Positions 13,353-25,699 of a stretch of 64,000 nt of DNA are shown here, in pieces. This stretch comes from Bactrocera neohumeralis (Eukaryota > Arthropoda > Insecta > Diptera > Tephritidae). The position numbers and the translations under genes are program-made. Every line of letters starts with the position of its first letter. The stretch's first letter is position 1. Where the stretch lies: contig NC_065922.1 in the NCBI RefSeq assembly GCF_024586455.1, positions 13,388,089 through 13,452,088 of the forward strand, written 5' to 3'. The notes beneath the pieces are model-generated. The model was not told where the DNA came from. It saw nothing but the letters and a program-made list of their open reading frames with translations, and did not search any database.

Positions 13353-14504
13353 TTCACTTTAGTTCTCTAACGACTAACTCCGCAATCAAAATAAAGGCAA
13401 TTAATTTGTTGTGTGACGCTCTCTGAGTACATGAGAGTATCAGCTTTTCAAGAGAAATCCAATCAATCATTTAACACCCACTTGCTTCCAAAAAAATTTT
13501 AATAAGGCGAGAAATTCATATAATTTCATTGCCACGCACACATATAAATATTTTTCTGAAATAGCTCAGTGCAATTTCGCAGTCAAAATGATCACAAAGA
13601 AATTTAAAAAATAAATAATTAAAAATTACAAATAATCACTGTGCTATTGAACTGTCCAAACTGTCCTCGTACACCCTGAATATGTCACATTTGTACCACT
13701 TAGACTGAAGCATACGTTATATTGGAAGTATAATCGGTATCAATACCTTTTATTGCATGAAAGTACATTGGCACGACTCACAATACATATAATGCAGAAA
13801 AAAATTAAAACTATTAAAACTATTATGCTATAAAGAAAATAACACATAAGAAAAGAAAAACATAATTTGTACCGAAAATTATGGCGCGACCCCTAAAAGT
13901 ATGCTAACCACTAACGGCGACTCGCATTGCACTAGTTGCGCATACGCCCACGCCAACTTGACCACTTGCTATGAAGTGAAATAAAACTATTCTTTTATAA
14001 AACTGAATTTTTGAAAATGAGAAAAAATCAATGAGACGTTGAAAAAATAAAAAGTAAATAACAAAATTATTAAATTTGAAAGGGAATATTATATGTGAAT
14101 CTCTACAGATTTTAAGAAAATCATGCATGACCTAAATTAATACAAGCTAAACAGCCAAAAAATTTTTTTTTTTCAAAATTTAATGCTCAAAACCAACAAC
14201 CAAATTTCAAAAGTAAAATGTTTTTTAATATCAACTCAACCTTTTTTGAGATTTTAAGTAATTATTTCCAGTTATCAATTAAAAAAAATTGATTTTTAAA
14301 TGCAAAGTACATAGACTTGCCCATATGAGCCTTAATATTTTGTAGCTCTTTTCGAATCTCATATTTCAAAATTTTTATTTCTATTCCAAAAAATAAATAA
14401 TAGCACAAATATTTATATAAAAGCTTTATTACTCACTTAAAGTATTAAACCTGGCTTAAATTACTGATTTTAACATACATGACAAAATATTTTTTTCATG
14501 AAAA
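13353..14504. other. AT-rich non-coding stretch
   Basis: Mostly A/T-rich sequence. The minus-strand frame at 13904-14128 encodes a phenylalanine/isoleucine-rich string typical of AT-rich DNA. No element was recognised. Confidence 0.35.
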
Positions 14505-15730
14505 TTTTGAGTTTCGTTTTGACTTGCTTACAATTTCCTTTATTTTTCAATTGAAATTTTTTTGAAATATTTTTGATCAATTCATTTATTTTCAATTTAA
14601 AATTTTTTAAAATTTATTTCATTCTTTTTATTGTTCTTTTTTTCCTTTTCTTATTCATTTTGCATTTCACATTTTTTGGTGATTTTTATCTTTTTTTTTT
14701 AATATTTTTCTTAGACTTTTTTAAAATATATATTTTTTTATTTTTCAAATATTCTTTTTAGTTTTTTTCTTAATTTTTTAAAGTATAATTTAATTCTGAG
14801 TTTCGTTTTGAGCTTCTTAATATTTGCTTAAGTTTTTATTTTTTTTTACTTTAAACTATTTTATTTTCAAATTTGCTTTTTTTCACTTAAATTTTTTTTA
14901 TTACAATTTATTTTTTGTATCTTCTGTATTTTTCATTTCACATTTGTGATCATTGTTTTTTCAAATTTTTTATAATTTTTTTTTAAAATAATTTTTTAAA
15001 TACTTTTTTTTTATTTTCTATTGAATTTTTATTTAAACTTTTTAAAATATAATTTATTTCTGAGTTGCGTCTTGCTTTTCTCACTATTTGTTTTATTTCT
15101 CTTTTTATATTTTTTCCATTTTTTTTTTTTAATATTTTGTTAAAAACTCTTTTATTTTTAAATTTATTTTCATTTTTTTTATTTTTTTATTAAAATCTTG
15201 TTTTCGTAACTTTTTTTTTTATTTCATATTTTGTAAATTTTTTTTAATTTTTTTTAAAACTTGTTTTTAATATATTTTTTTATTTTTAATATTTGCTTTT
15301 ATTTTTTCAAATAAATGATTTTTAATTTTTTATTGATATTTTTACTATTTAAAGTATAATTATTAAAGTATTAAAAAAAATTATTTAATGCACTTTTAAT
15401 TCTTTAATATTTGTTTTTCATAATTTATTTATTGCATTTTTTTACTTTTATTAAAGTTATAATTTCAAATCTAAAATTACACTTATCTCCTTTACTTTTC
15501 TATCAAATTTTTTAAAATTTTTTTGATTTTTATTTAATTATTTTTAAATTTTTAAAATATTTTTTAAAACTTTTTTAAAAAGAATTTATTTTTTAATACT
15601 AGTTTTTATTTTTCAATATATTCTTTAAATTTTTTTTTTTGAATTTTGTGTATATACTTTTTTTAACCTTTTCCAGCATAATTTTATTAAAGTCATAATT
15701 TCAAAAATTTTTTTAATTTTTTTCATCAAG
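14505..15730. repeat. T-rich block with degenerate ~264-290 bp tandem repeat
   Basis: The plus strand is overwhelmingly T with long T runs. A recognisable word, TTCTGAGTTTCGTTTTGAGC or variants, recurs at about 14505, 14794 and 15058. The last two are preceded by matching TTTTTAAA(A/G)TATAATTTA(A/T)TTC sequence. Intervals are about 290 and 264 bp. The frame at 14573-14761 (F/I/L only) reflects composition. Confidence 0.5.
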
Positions 15731-17221
15731 AATTTAAGCAAATTATGCCCCTGTGTTATTGAAAAACCAATACCAGGTTACCACATAAGCAAAATACAAC
15801 TTTTATTCGATATTTTACTTATCAATACAAACAAGCATACACATATGTACATATGTATGTACATATGTATATAAACATACACATATTTATGTATGTATAC
15901 CTGTGATTACATAACCAGCTATCCTGTTTTCTAGCTTCAATAGCCTTTAACGAGCATTCACACTTGCCGACTTCAGCGCTTATCCAACAACGCCAAGCAA
16001 AGAGAAGCACAACAAAGTGCGAGGCCATGCGTGTGACGGACATTTCTAATTTAAAGTAATTTCTACATCAACTCACAATTGTGTTAATGATTAGAAAAAG
16101 CAGAGTTACGCGTAAAAAACACCGCACCACCGCACCGCTTGCCGCGCTGATGGCCTGTCTGAACTGGCAGACAGCCAGTTGGCATACATACACACACATT
16201 TATATACATGAAGGTATATGCATGTATGTTCAGATGTGCGTTTGCTTGCCCCTGCACGAGCTGACATAGCAATTAACGTGCAACGCAACGCAACGAAACG
16301 CATCCACATGTGTGTTGCAAGTGTGTGGAGGGAAGCGACGTGCTGGCTACGCACAACACCGTTATGCCGTTATGTAGGTGGCAGACTGCCAACCGTTTGC
16401 CACGCAGCGCCGCACAACTTCAAACTCTTGCGAACTGCCAACTCTTCCGACAGCCACCGTGCGTCCGGCTGACGGCCAGCCATTGCTGCCACATAGCGAC
16501 CGAAGCGCGCGGGGCAGCGGCAGTGGTGTTGGCTGCGTGTCCCAGCACAGCCGAAACAATTTGCCGGCTTTTGTTTCATACACTGTGCAACTGTGCTGTT
16601 GTTTTTGTTGTTGGCGTATTGTAACTGTTTCGAGATTTTTTAGTGTAATTTAAGTGATTTTCAAAAAAGTCGGAGAAAAAGGGTTAAAAACACACACTTC
16701 GAAACTAAACACAAAAACCTGTTTGGGAAGTTTCCGACATGACGCATGTGTGGCATGTGAGCACTAGTGCAACACACATACATGTATGTGTTTGTTTGTT
16801 TGCGATTGTGCGTACGCATATGTGGCAAGTGGCAGCTACCGGACGGGGTGGTCGCTGTCGTTACGGTAAATGCAAATGAAAATTCTGTGGAAAAAAGCAG
16901 AAATGCTCGCTTTTGCGCGAACTGCGCCTGGACGGCCGACGACAGGCGAGGCGAGTCGCAAGGTAGGCGGTGGCGCAACAAAGGATACGCGCATTACAGA
17001 CAGGATATCAGTTAAAAACCTGTTTGTGGCAAGTACGAGGTATTGTTGTGTGCGAAGGATATTCGAAAATGAATATATACACGCACATACATACATACAT
17101 ATGTACTTGTATATATGAGGCACATAGGAAAGTGCGTGGCACTCAAAGCACGCATGTTTATTGAAGCAGACGGGGGGACAAAAGTTTGGACGGAAGTTTT
17201 AGGAAAGTAGAATAAAGTTTT
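15731..17221. other. Host-like island, CA/CATATGTA-rich then GC-rich
   Basis: Palindromic ACATATGTAC repeats lie at about 15838-15885, followed by GC-richer sequence to about 17,170. Six overlapping frames on both strands of about 60-106 codons cover 16,080-17,160, none with a domain or consistent codon use. It could be part of a host intron or upstream region, but no gene is called. Confidence 0.4.
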
Positions 17222-18300
17222 TGGTTAAATACCATAAATATTGAAAATTCAATATTCAAAATTTAAAATTAAAATTTCAAAAATAAACAAAATTTTTTGA
17301 AAAAACATACAAAACTCAAAATTCAATATTTAAAAAAAATTACTTAAAATCTTAAAAAAAAAATTGGAAAATCCAAAATTTCGAAATCCAGAATTAAAAA
17401 TCCCAAGAGAAAATGGTAATTCAACATTCAGGACTGATAATTTGCAACTCCAGGAAAACAAAATTCGAATTTAAAATTGCTGAATTTTCAATTTCAAATT
17501 TCGATACCCAAATTTCAAAACTAAAAATTGTAGGTCCAAAAATCAAATTAGAATTGAAAAATTCAAAACCCAATGTTTAGGTTTCAGGATCTTAAATACA
17601 GCACAAAAAATTCAAAAATCGAAAATTTAAAATCGAAACAATGAAATTTCAAAATGAAAATAAAAATCAAAATGTTAAATGAAATTGAATAAAAAATTCG
17701 AAATTAAGAATTCCCAACACAAATTCAAAATTAAAATTAAAATTCAAAATTCAAAAAAAACAATACAAATTTTTAAATTCAAAATTCGAATCAAATTCAG
17801 AGTTCAAAATTCAATATTAAAAATATAAAATTTTAAATTCAGAGTTTGAAATTCGAATCCAAATTAATCCCATCACCAAAGTCAAAATTAAAATTCAAAA
17901 TAAAAATCAAAATTCAAAATTCGAAGTTTAAAATTCAGAATTCAAAAAATCTAAATTTAAAATTAAAAGTTCAAAACTCAAAATTTCTAAATACAAATAT
18001 CAAAATTCATAATACAAATTTCAAAATTAAAAATTCAAAACTCAAAATTCGTATTTAAAAATTCAACATTCAAAATTCAAAATACAAAGTTAAAAATTTA
18101 AAATTCAAAATGCATTCAGAATTGAAAATTCTAAATAAAAAATTTAGAATTATAACAACAAAGTTCAAATATAAAATCAATAAGTTAAAAACTAAGATTT
18201 CCAAATCCAAATCTTAGATTAGAAACAAAATTTAAAAATCTAAAGTTCAAAAATTAAAATTCAAAAGTCAAAACTAAAAGTTTTGAATCGTTAATTTAAG
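17222..18300. repeat. G-poor AAAATTC low-complexity block
   Basis: About 1.1 kb of the plus strand is built from variants of AAAATTCAAA, with very little G. This is strand-asymmetric simple DNA with a ~10-11 bp quasi-period. The apparent frame at 17846-18058 translates as K/I/Q/N/S/F repeats (KFKIQNSKFK style) and is a by-product of the repeat, not a gene. Confidence 0.8.
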
Positions 18301-20400
18301 TTTTTTTTTAACCATTTTTGTTCTTGGTCCAACTAAAATCGAACATCAAGCCATATAAACAAACACAAACTTGCCACACACTTTTGTTGCATGCCACCAC
18401 AATGTCTGCCGGCCACCAGCTAGCTGGCTTCTTCACAGCTGCATGTTTTTAACCCTTTGTGCTACAAAGCGCAAACCAAACATACAAACCGAGATATTTT
18501 AAATTCACACACACACACATATACATACATATTTAAAAACATACATAGACACATATGTTTGTGAAAATGTAAGTAGCGTACTTTGCACATGACATGTGTG
18601 TGGCAAGCAGCTCCACCATGCGCCTCCAACCATGCCACACGCATTGCGTATGCTCACCGTCTCGTTGCCACGGTTGCTGTCACACACACAGCAACTAACT
18701 GCCCACCTACATACGTGTATTAAAGCAACAACAACAAATAAAATTACAATAACAACAAGCAGCAGCAACAGCAACTCCCAGTGCAGCGCATTCAATTGGC
18801 TCCCGCTCCCGTGACGCTCGGAGTCGTCAGGCTTTTTTAGTGGCTCGGATGTGGCAGCGGCGCATATGCATAGATTTGCACGTAGATGTGTGTGCCACGC
18901 ATTGAATTAGTGGCAACTGCGTAACGCGCATCGTAATTTAATGAACATGTGCGAATGAGATGGCTGCGCTTCGCTCGGCCGGCGTCGCAGCGCCTAGCTC
19001 CACATTCAACACATGTGGCATAATGAGCTGCGCGCTGCACAAAGCGCTAGTATGGGAGTGTGTGCGAAGGTGGGATTGGGTGTGTTTATATGAAGACCTC
19101 AAAATTAGAATTTATTCCACACACCCATAGATATAAACATATTAATATATATGTATGTATGTGTGTAGCATACTTTTGTGCGCCTTCAGCCAACCCAATG
19201 CGTGTAGCATCTTAGGAAACCTAAGTTGACTTTCATTAAAAATTTCAACCCTCTTAACGTCGTCGTAAGTAATTTATTATGTTTGCTTGTTAAAACACAT
19301 GAAATTTAAATATTTTCACTCAAAATTTTCAACCCTTTTCTTTTGCTCTACAATTACTTCTAATAGCATAATTCTAATTTTCTAATTAGAATTTCCCTCA
19401 AAACTCATATGTTTCCATGCGCTTTGCTGTTGCACTCTCAATGCTTACATACACACATATACAACTCTACCCGTAGTACAACATAAGTGTCGTTGTGTGT
19501 ATGTGTGTTTGTTCTGCATTTTTGCGTTAGTGTGAGTTTTGTTTACATTTTTGCCTTGGCTGTGTAGAGCAGTCGCAGCCACGTGCTTTCTTGCTGCCAC
19601 ACTTTGCAGACTTCGCTCAATTGCTGGCTGAGAGATATTCATCTTCTTGCTCTCGCTGGCGTTCGAAGTGCTCGCGGTTGCTTTGGAAAGTCAGGGCTGT
19701 TATATGAAAATGTTTTAATATGAAACTTCGAATCACATACTATCTAACAGAAACTGATTGAATGTCACTGAAATCTTAATTTTTGAGTATGTGGAGTACC
19801 GAAAAAGTTGAAAGCCTTCAAGCTCAGTCAACCCGTTGTTGAAGTGTGTTAGTGAGAAAGTGTCTACGGAGCATAATATTCAAGAAAGGAGCTAACCTAG
19901 CTTTTGGGGCTCAGTAAAACTGGCGAGCTTCCTAAATCTTGCTTAAACTTCGCAAATTTTTCAGAGTATAGCTCACTAGATCGAAGTATTATGCATTTAT
20001 ATTCGAGCAAATGGCATATACATTATATAAGATAAGATGCTAAATAAAAAGGGAAATAAATGTCTATACACTCATCTGTTTATATTCCAAGATGTAATAA
20101 TAAGGGAAAAAACTTGCTCTAAGCTCTTTTGCAAATCTTTAATTCCTACCATATTAACCATAGGAACATTCCACCCGAAAAAATGGGTGTAGCAGGTCGA
20201 TGTTTCCACGCCTGATTTCAAACCACTTATAGACCGTGTAAGTTATACTATACTATATCTGTAAGGTCAAAGTACCAGCTCTGACTCACTCTAATTATTT
20301 TTATTAGTTTTGAGCTCTGTTTGTAGCCTTACATCTCAATAAATATTGGATAGTGATTTTCCATATGGAGAGATTTAGAGAGCAGAGAACTGAGGATAAG
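18301..20400. other. Host-like non-coding stretch
   Basis: GC-richer to about 19,700 with CA, CATATG and CAACAA runs, then AT-rich with no recognised element to 20,400. Frames around 18462-18814 overlap on both strands and are low-complexity. Confidence 0.4.
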
Positions 20401-20760
20401 ATTTTCCAAAAGAGTGAAAAGGTCTAGAGGACATCAAGCTACCATATACACAGATAGCCAGGCGACATTGCTAGCCTTGTCGTCGCCGAAAACTAAATTC
20501 AGCATTGTCAACAAATGCAAGAAGCTTTTAAGCTCACTGGCAGGTCAATTCCATCATCCATTATCCATACCTTGGGTACTCGATCATAGGAGAATTTTTC
20601 AGCAAATGAAAAACTCGAAAATGCTGACGAGTTAGCTAAATCTGGAAGCTCTCTAGGCGAATTCAAGGCAGATATAATACCGCACCCGCTAGGAACAATC
20701 AATGGAGAGCTCAATATGGTTCACAATTTAAACAAATAGCTCAGAACAAACGAGAATCTG
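20400..20760 (+). pseudogene. LINE RNase H domain fragment
   Basis: An open piece from 20414 contains ATIYTDSQATLLAL, the RNase H strand that carries an acidic active-site residue. After a frame change comes a match to ENADELAKSG (about 20611-20645), the helix with the last conserved Asp. RNase H of this kind sits C-terminal to reverse transcriptase in I-, LOA- and some Jockey-group LINEs and removes RNA during target-primed insertion. The WVPGHSGI-like segment is visible but altered (WVLDHRRI). Reverse transcriptase and endonuclease are absent. Family C begins directly downstream, about 60 bp after the last recognisable residues. The fragment is dead. Confidence 0.7.
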
Positions 20761-20824
20761 TAACCAAATGTAAGATAGCTAAGAAGACAGTGCGAACACA
20801 TGGCAAGCCAAGAACTAAGGACTC

Positions 20825-21480
20825 ATTAAGGGATTACATGGGTTTCCTCGGTAAAACATAATTTCTTCAAAATTTTTTTTTTCTCATATAAAAAAATAAA
20901 TTTTTCATTGTTACAAACATACACTAACAAAGAAATTCTGAAATTTTTGGCAAAAAGATATTTTAAACTCGGCCATTGCGACGCCCTTTCCGGTGACCCT
21001 TCGGAAAATAGATCAGTTGGCAGGATAACTCCTACAGGATCATCTAAAGTGAAAAAATACGTGTTTTAGTTAAAACCTTAACTTAGAACTTGGACCAAGG
21101 AAAAAGCAAACTTAAAATTTACAAAAAAATACAATTTCAGTGAAAATTTCGCGACTTTCCTTCATCCATTCTTTAAGAATTTTATTTCAAAGACTTGTGT
21201 AAAATTTCATGAAGATCGGTTAAGTTGTTCTTGAGAAATTTTGCCAACCTACTTCAAAAACACAATTTCGACAAAAACCCGTTTAAAGACGCTTCACTTA
21301 GTCTAGGTAGAGACTCGAGCGCACAAGTTCTCAAGACTTTATCTCCGAAACTATTGCTTGGATCAACTTGAAAATTTAGGACAATATTCTAGAGATGTTG
21401 TAGAACTTAATAGGATAATAAAAATTCGATTTTTTTGAAACGTGCTAACCCATCCAAAGTATATATAGACTTACAGCTAC
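20825..21480 (+). repeat. Interspersed repeat family C, forward copy
   Basis: It starts at about TTAAGGGATTACATGGGTTT and carries the landmarks seen reversed at 7715-8107: GCGACGCCCTTTCCGGTGAC at about 20979, then TTGGCAGG, CTACAGGATCA and GTGAAAAAATACGTGTTTTA. It extends about 300 bp further than the reversed copy, with text such as AAAATTTCATGAAGATCGGT at 21202. No coding frame was found. Confidence 0.65.
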
Positions 21481-21949
21481 CATAACGAGATATGGGTCAT
21501 TTGGGGAACATGGGATAAAAATGGGGATGCGCTTTAATAACATTTGCCGCAGCTGTAGGCGTAGAAGGGAGTAAGGAAATGGTTCTACGGTTCCTCTGAG
21601 AGTACCCTGCTCTATCACAACGATATTGTTATTTGTTTGACCAGATTACCAGCTTTCTCATATTTCAGACTTTACGACAGAGAGCTTTTTAGTATCGTTC
21701 GAGAGAATGTGTTTAAAAGAAAGAGAAGTCTTTGGAATAATTAAAAGAGGGAGCAAGTAATCGAATTATTTGGTAGTGAAGAGCTGAGCGTATGTTTGAT
21801 CGTGGTTATTCGCTTTGTGATCTATGTTGATCTATATCTGATGTCTATATAAGCAGCATTCATATATTTACGAGTATCTACATAAGAAACTACATTTTTA
21901 TTTCTCTTTTCGTCGTTTATAGGTATCATAAACTCTTTTTGTACACAGA
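21481..21949. other. Short unassigned stretch
   Basis: Mixed-composition sequence between families C and B. It has no recognised element and no frame longer than 60 codons. Confidence 0.3.
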
Positions 21950-22725
21950 GTAAGGTATATTAAGTTTCCAACGAAGTATGTAATCCACAGAAAGAAACGT
22001 CGGGGACCCTATAAAGTATATGGTATATATAAATGATCAGCGTGACGAGCTGAGTCGATTTAACCATCTATGCCTATCTGGCTGTATATAAGAGAACTCA
22101 GTTTTTAAGATATCGGCATGAATTTCTGTACACGTATTTTCCTCTTCAAGAAACTGCTTATTTGTCTGATCCGCCAATTAATTGACTTAGCCATTATACA
22201 AACTGAACCATCGGAATCAAGTGCTTGTATATAAAATCTTATCATTTGACGATAGATCTTGGAAATTTGGATTGGATTATTGCAAAGGGCAGGAAGATGG
22301 AGTGTAGTGTGGAAGTTCACGCATGTGAGGAATTCACTTCATTGGGAATGTCCAGAAACGATTCTTTTACATATGGCTCAAGCAGCTCACGACTTCCCGT
22401 CTTAGAACAAGTATCCACTTGGTAGCCAAAAATACATCCGTTTGAAGGCGAACAAAAGTGAGAAGGCGAAACATTCTTCACCAGGCTTGTGCTCCAGGTT
22501 TGGGAACCCCACGTAAAATACACTGCCAATAATCTCGGATATAACCGCGTAAGTGGTGTCTGTGAAGAAGAAGACAATGGTATAATCTCCTCCATTTGTT
22601 GTTCAGATCGGACCACTATAGCATATAGTTGTCTTACAAATTGACCAATCATGGAATCTTGTGAAGGGTATTATGTGTATAGATTCCGTCCAGCTGAAGC
22701 TAACTTCTTTTCTTGTTTAGGTATA
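21950..22725 (+). repeat. Interspersed repeat family B, split by an insertion
   Basis: The left part includes ACCCTATAAAGTATAT at about 22008, GATCAGCGTGACGAG at 22035-22049 and TTTTTAAGATATCGGCATGA at 22102. The right part resumes at about 22600 with GTTCAGATCGGACCACTATA and ends with GTGAAGGGTATTAT and a TTTTCTTGTTT terminus near 22720. About 300 bp of unrelated sequence interrupts it (separate entry). No protein is encoded. Confidence 0.65.
22300..22600. mobile_element. Insertion inside family B, shared with the RTE remnant
   Basis: The segment CCAGAAACGATTCTTTTACA..GCAGCTCACGACTTCC at about 22348-22396 matches, inverted, 24935-24982 at the edge of the RTE pseudogene. The rest (GAAGTGAGAAGGCGAAA-like text, GGAACCCC) resembles a common tephritid repeat fragment. 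It sits between the two halves of family B, so it arrived later than that copy. No domain was identified in its 111-codon minus-strand frame. Confidence 0.5.
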
Positions 22726-24734
22726 ATTTTGAGTTTTACAGAGAGACAGAGAGTGGGAGAGCGATGGACAGTAATGATCGCAGGATAAGTTGTTCTAGCT
22801 ACAAAAAGGACGAGAAAAAAAATATATTTTTCCTACCAATTGTTAAAGATGTCTTCCCAGCTCATTTCCAAAACTATATAACTCACTAAGCGCAGAAATC
22901 GGTCAAAACGCGCTGTGCAACACATAACGGTGACTATTTCGGCAGAGCATAAATGCCAGCGCAGCAGCCAGAATGCCGATACACTGCGAACCAGCTGCTG
23001 CAAACAACGCTCACTCACTCTCAAGCCGACACGCACTCACCAATACCACTGCGCCGAGGCATCTCCGCTGTCGTGTCGTGAATGCGCTCTATCTCCGTGC
23101 ATTTAAGCGACTGCTGACTGTTTGTCTGTGCTGGCACGGCACATCTGTTGTTGTTGCTGCAGTCGAATGCTGTTGCTTCTGCATTTTGCTGCGCCGCAAA
23201 CGAATGCAGCGAGCGTGGGCGATGACGCTGCAGCTGCAAGTGTGTGTGTGTGGGTGTCGGCCCCAACCATTTTTACGAGCGTATTTTTCGCAAATCTGTA
23301 ATGCGTTTTTGTTTTTGTTATTATTTTTCATTTTAGTTTTTCTTGTTCTTGTTTTTGCTTTGCATTGGCCGTGTTGTTTTAGTCGCATTCGGCGGCCGCC
23401 GTCGTGTACATGCGCACTCGTGCCTCGTGCTTTGCTTTGCAACAACACGAAAAAAACCCGAGTCGTCGAGTTTGTAAGAAAGGCAACAACAAAGCGCACA
23501 GTAAATGTGCAAATTTCTAAAAAAGACATAAAAATGACAATAAAAAGGAAATTGCAAGTAAACATAAAAATCCTTTGAAGCGCCACACACACGAAGCCGG
23601 GCGAGGCGAAAAAAGCAGAAAACGAATTTTAAGGATTCTCATTTGCCAGCGCCGACGAGGGCTGCTAAGTAGTGCCGCGCCCCCTATTTTGCTTTACTTT
23701 TATTTCGCACACACACACACACGAACACACAGCGCTGGCGAACGAATGAAGCGGGCCGCTGCAGTGGCACTACGCGCGGTAGGAGCGGGGGAGGGTTAAG
23801 GGGGTAGGGAGGTGTTAGTCAATTGCATTAGAGCCAAGCTGTCGGCTGTGTGTTGCTGCTGCTGCGCACTCCCGTTATAGACGTGCTTTTTTGCTTGTTA
23901 CTACATTCGTTGTTGTTTTTGTTGTTATTGTTATTATTATTATTGCAATTTGTTGTTGCATTAATTAGTTATGGCAGACGATTTTGCGGTTGCTCTGACG
24001 CTCACTGTTGCTGAAAGCTTTTCACTGTTTTGCCACTCGTTTTTTGTTGTTGTTGTTGTTATTCTTTGGTATTTTATTTTTGCTGTTTTTTCATCTACTT
24101 GTTACTCTTATTTTCCCATTTCCTTTTTTGCATTACAATGAGTGCGCCAGTAAGTAAGTGTTATGTGTTGTTGTTATTGCTTTTAAAAGCGCAAAGTAAA
24201 TAGAATAAATTTTAACAAACTAAATTCAACTGATCTCCTCTGCAACGTTGCACGTTGCCACTTACTGCCTTGCCACGTCCAAATGCAACTGGTGAAAGTT
24301 TTGTGCACCATTTTTCTGTAAATCAAAAAAAAATAAAAAAGAATTTGCTTCAATTTTGCTTCGGGCGTAATTTGCCTCTTTCCTTTTGCTTGCCTCTTCG
24401 TATGCCATTAAAGTTGCTGCTTTAAAATGTTGCTGCACTTCGTTGCGTTTCATAAAGAGTCCTCCACTCGACACAATTATTTTATGTGCGCCATAAGTAC
24501 AGTGGTGGTCATAACATTGGAGCGTTAGGCTTTTGCTTTCAACTTGTAATTAATTTAGCAAGTGCATCTCACTAAAGAGTAGTCTGAGAGAGTTAATTTA
24601 CTTTTTATTAGAACTTAATTCATTCCGTTTATTGTTAACAATAACCAAAGAACTCTGGAACACTATAGAGTCAGTGTTTCACCAAGAAAATGGTTGCTGA
24701 CCATGCTTAATCAGAGTACTGAAATTCATTCTTC
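22726..24734. other. Host-like GC-richer island with simple repeats
   Basis: Between about 22,860 and 24,200 the DNA is GC-richer, with CAACAACA, (CA)n near 23707-23724 and GTTGTTGTT runs near 24045-24060. Frames up to 201 codons overlap on both strands across 22,970-23,600 and show cysteine/leucine-rich or basic low-complexity translations with no domain. A possible Tc1-type terminus (TACAGTGGTGGTCATAAC at 24498) was noted but not confirmed. Confidence 0.4.
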
Positions 24735-25675
24735 TTCTTCTTTACTGGCTTAGCCAACGCTTACGCGATATTAGTTCACAACAGTGCGCCAATCGTTTCT
24801 TCTTTTCGCAATTTGGCGCCAATTCGAGAAAACAAGTAAGGTCTTTCTCCACCTGATCTCTCCAACAGAGAGGGATGGTTCGCGTTCTCACTTTAGCTCG
24901 TCTTCAAACCCAGAGAATACTTGGTGTAAGAACGGAAGTCGTGAGTTGCTTGCACTATATGTAAAAGCATCGTTTCTGGCCCCTACCAAGTGAATGGCGC
25001 TCAGAGAACTTCTTCGCTTGTATGAATTTCTACACATGACTCCATCCTCCACAGGTCCTTCTCGGAGGGTCCTTTCTGATCCCGGCCGAGCTTTTGGTCT
25101 TGTCTACGTCAGCTTCTATAGCCTTTCTAGCTTTGCGGGAATATCAAGTTCAGACATAGCGGCTTAGAGGCAGTTCCTTTTCGTGCTGTCGAAGGCGGCC
25201 TTAAAATCAACGAAGAGGTGGTGTGTGTCGACCTTCCTTTCACAGAATTTTTCCAAGATTAAGCGCATAATGAAAGTCTGGTCGATAGTAGAAGTTCCAG
25301 ATCTAAAGGTATACTGATAAGAACCAATCAGTCTACGCATAATAAGACGTTATATCCGATATTAAGAAGGGTTATCAGACAGTAATTGGCGCAGATTTGT
25401 GGATTGGGCAGAGGACATTTAGATTCCAATCGTCGGGCATGCTTTCATCCAATCATATCTTCCAAAGAAGCTGATGCGTGCACCTTGTCAATTCTTCCCC
25501 GCCATATTTGAATAGGCCGGTAATCGATTGGGCCCTGCCGCTTTGTTGTTCCTTGGACGGGTAATTGCTATTCAATCTATCCCATTGCCATTGGTTGAAG
25601 AATCGTGTTCGCCACCTCCAGATGTAACATTTTCATTGCCGTTCAGCAAGATGGAGAAGTATTATCTCTATAACT
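24735..25675 (-). pseudogene. RTE-type LINE reverse transcriptase and C-terminus, degenerate
   Basis: On the minus strand the conserved reverse transcriptase text is visible at about 25200-25330: a HHLFVDFKAAFDS-like stretch with the first catalytic Asp, preceded by RLILEKF and YQYTFRSGTST-like residues. Upstream, near 25530, is an NKAAGP motif typical of the finger region. The C-terminal part is reduced to fragments and ends, like the copies at 32907 and 35530, in a TAA..(GAA)n tail (24729-24742 on the plus strand reads (CTT)n). Frameshifts are frequent and no long frame survives. An RTE clade assignment fits this architecture but is inferred by eye. Confidence 0.75.
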
Positions 25676-25699
25676 TTAGTCTGGTCTGAACATCAGCCA

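Noticed and set aside
17846..18058. 70-codon lysine/asparagine-rich frame
   Set aside because: A translation of the AAAATTC simple repeat. The same words continue for hundreds of bases outside the frame.
22973..23592. Overlapping 201- and 167-codon frames
   Set aside because: Antiparallel, low-complexity, cysteine/leucine-rich or basic translations with no recognisable domain and no splice-consistent context.
24498..24720. Possible Tc1-like terminus (TACAGTGGTGGTCATAAC) with a C-terminal transposase piece
   Set aside because: The matching inverted terminus was not found and the protein similarity (ELWNTIESV) is too short to support a call.
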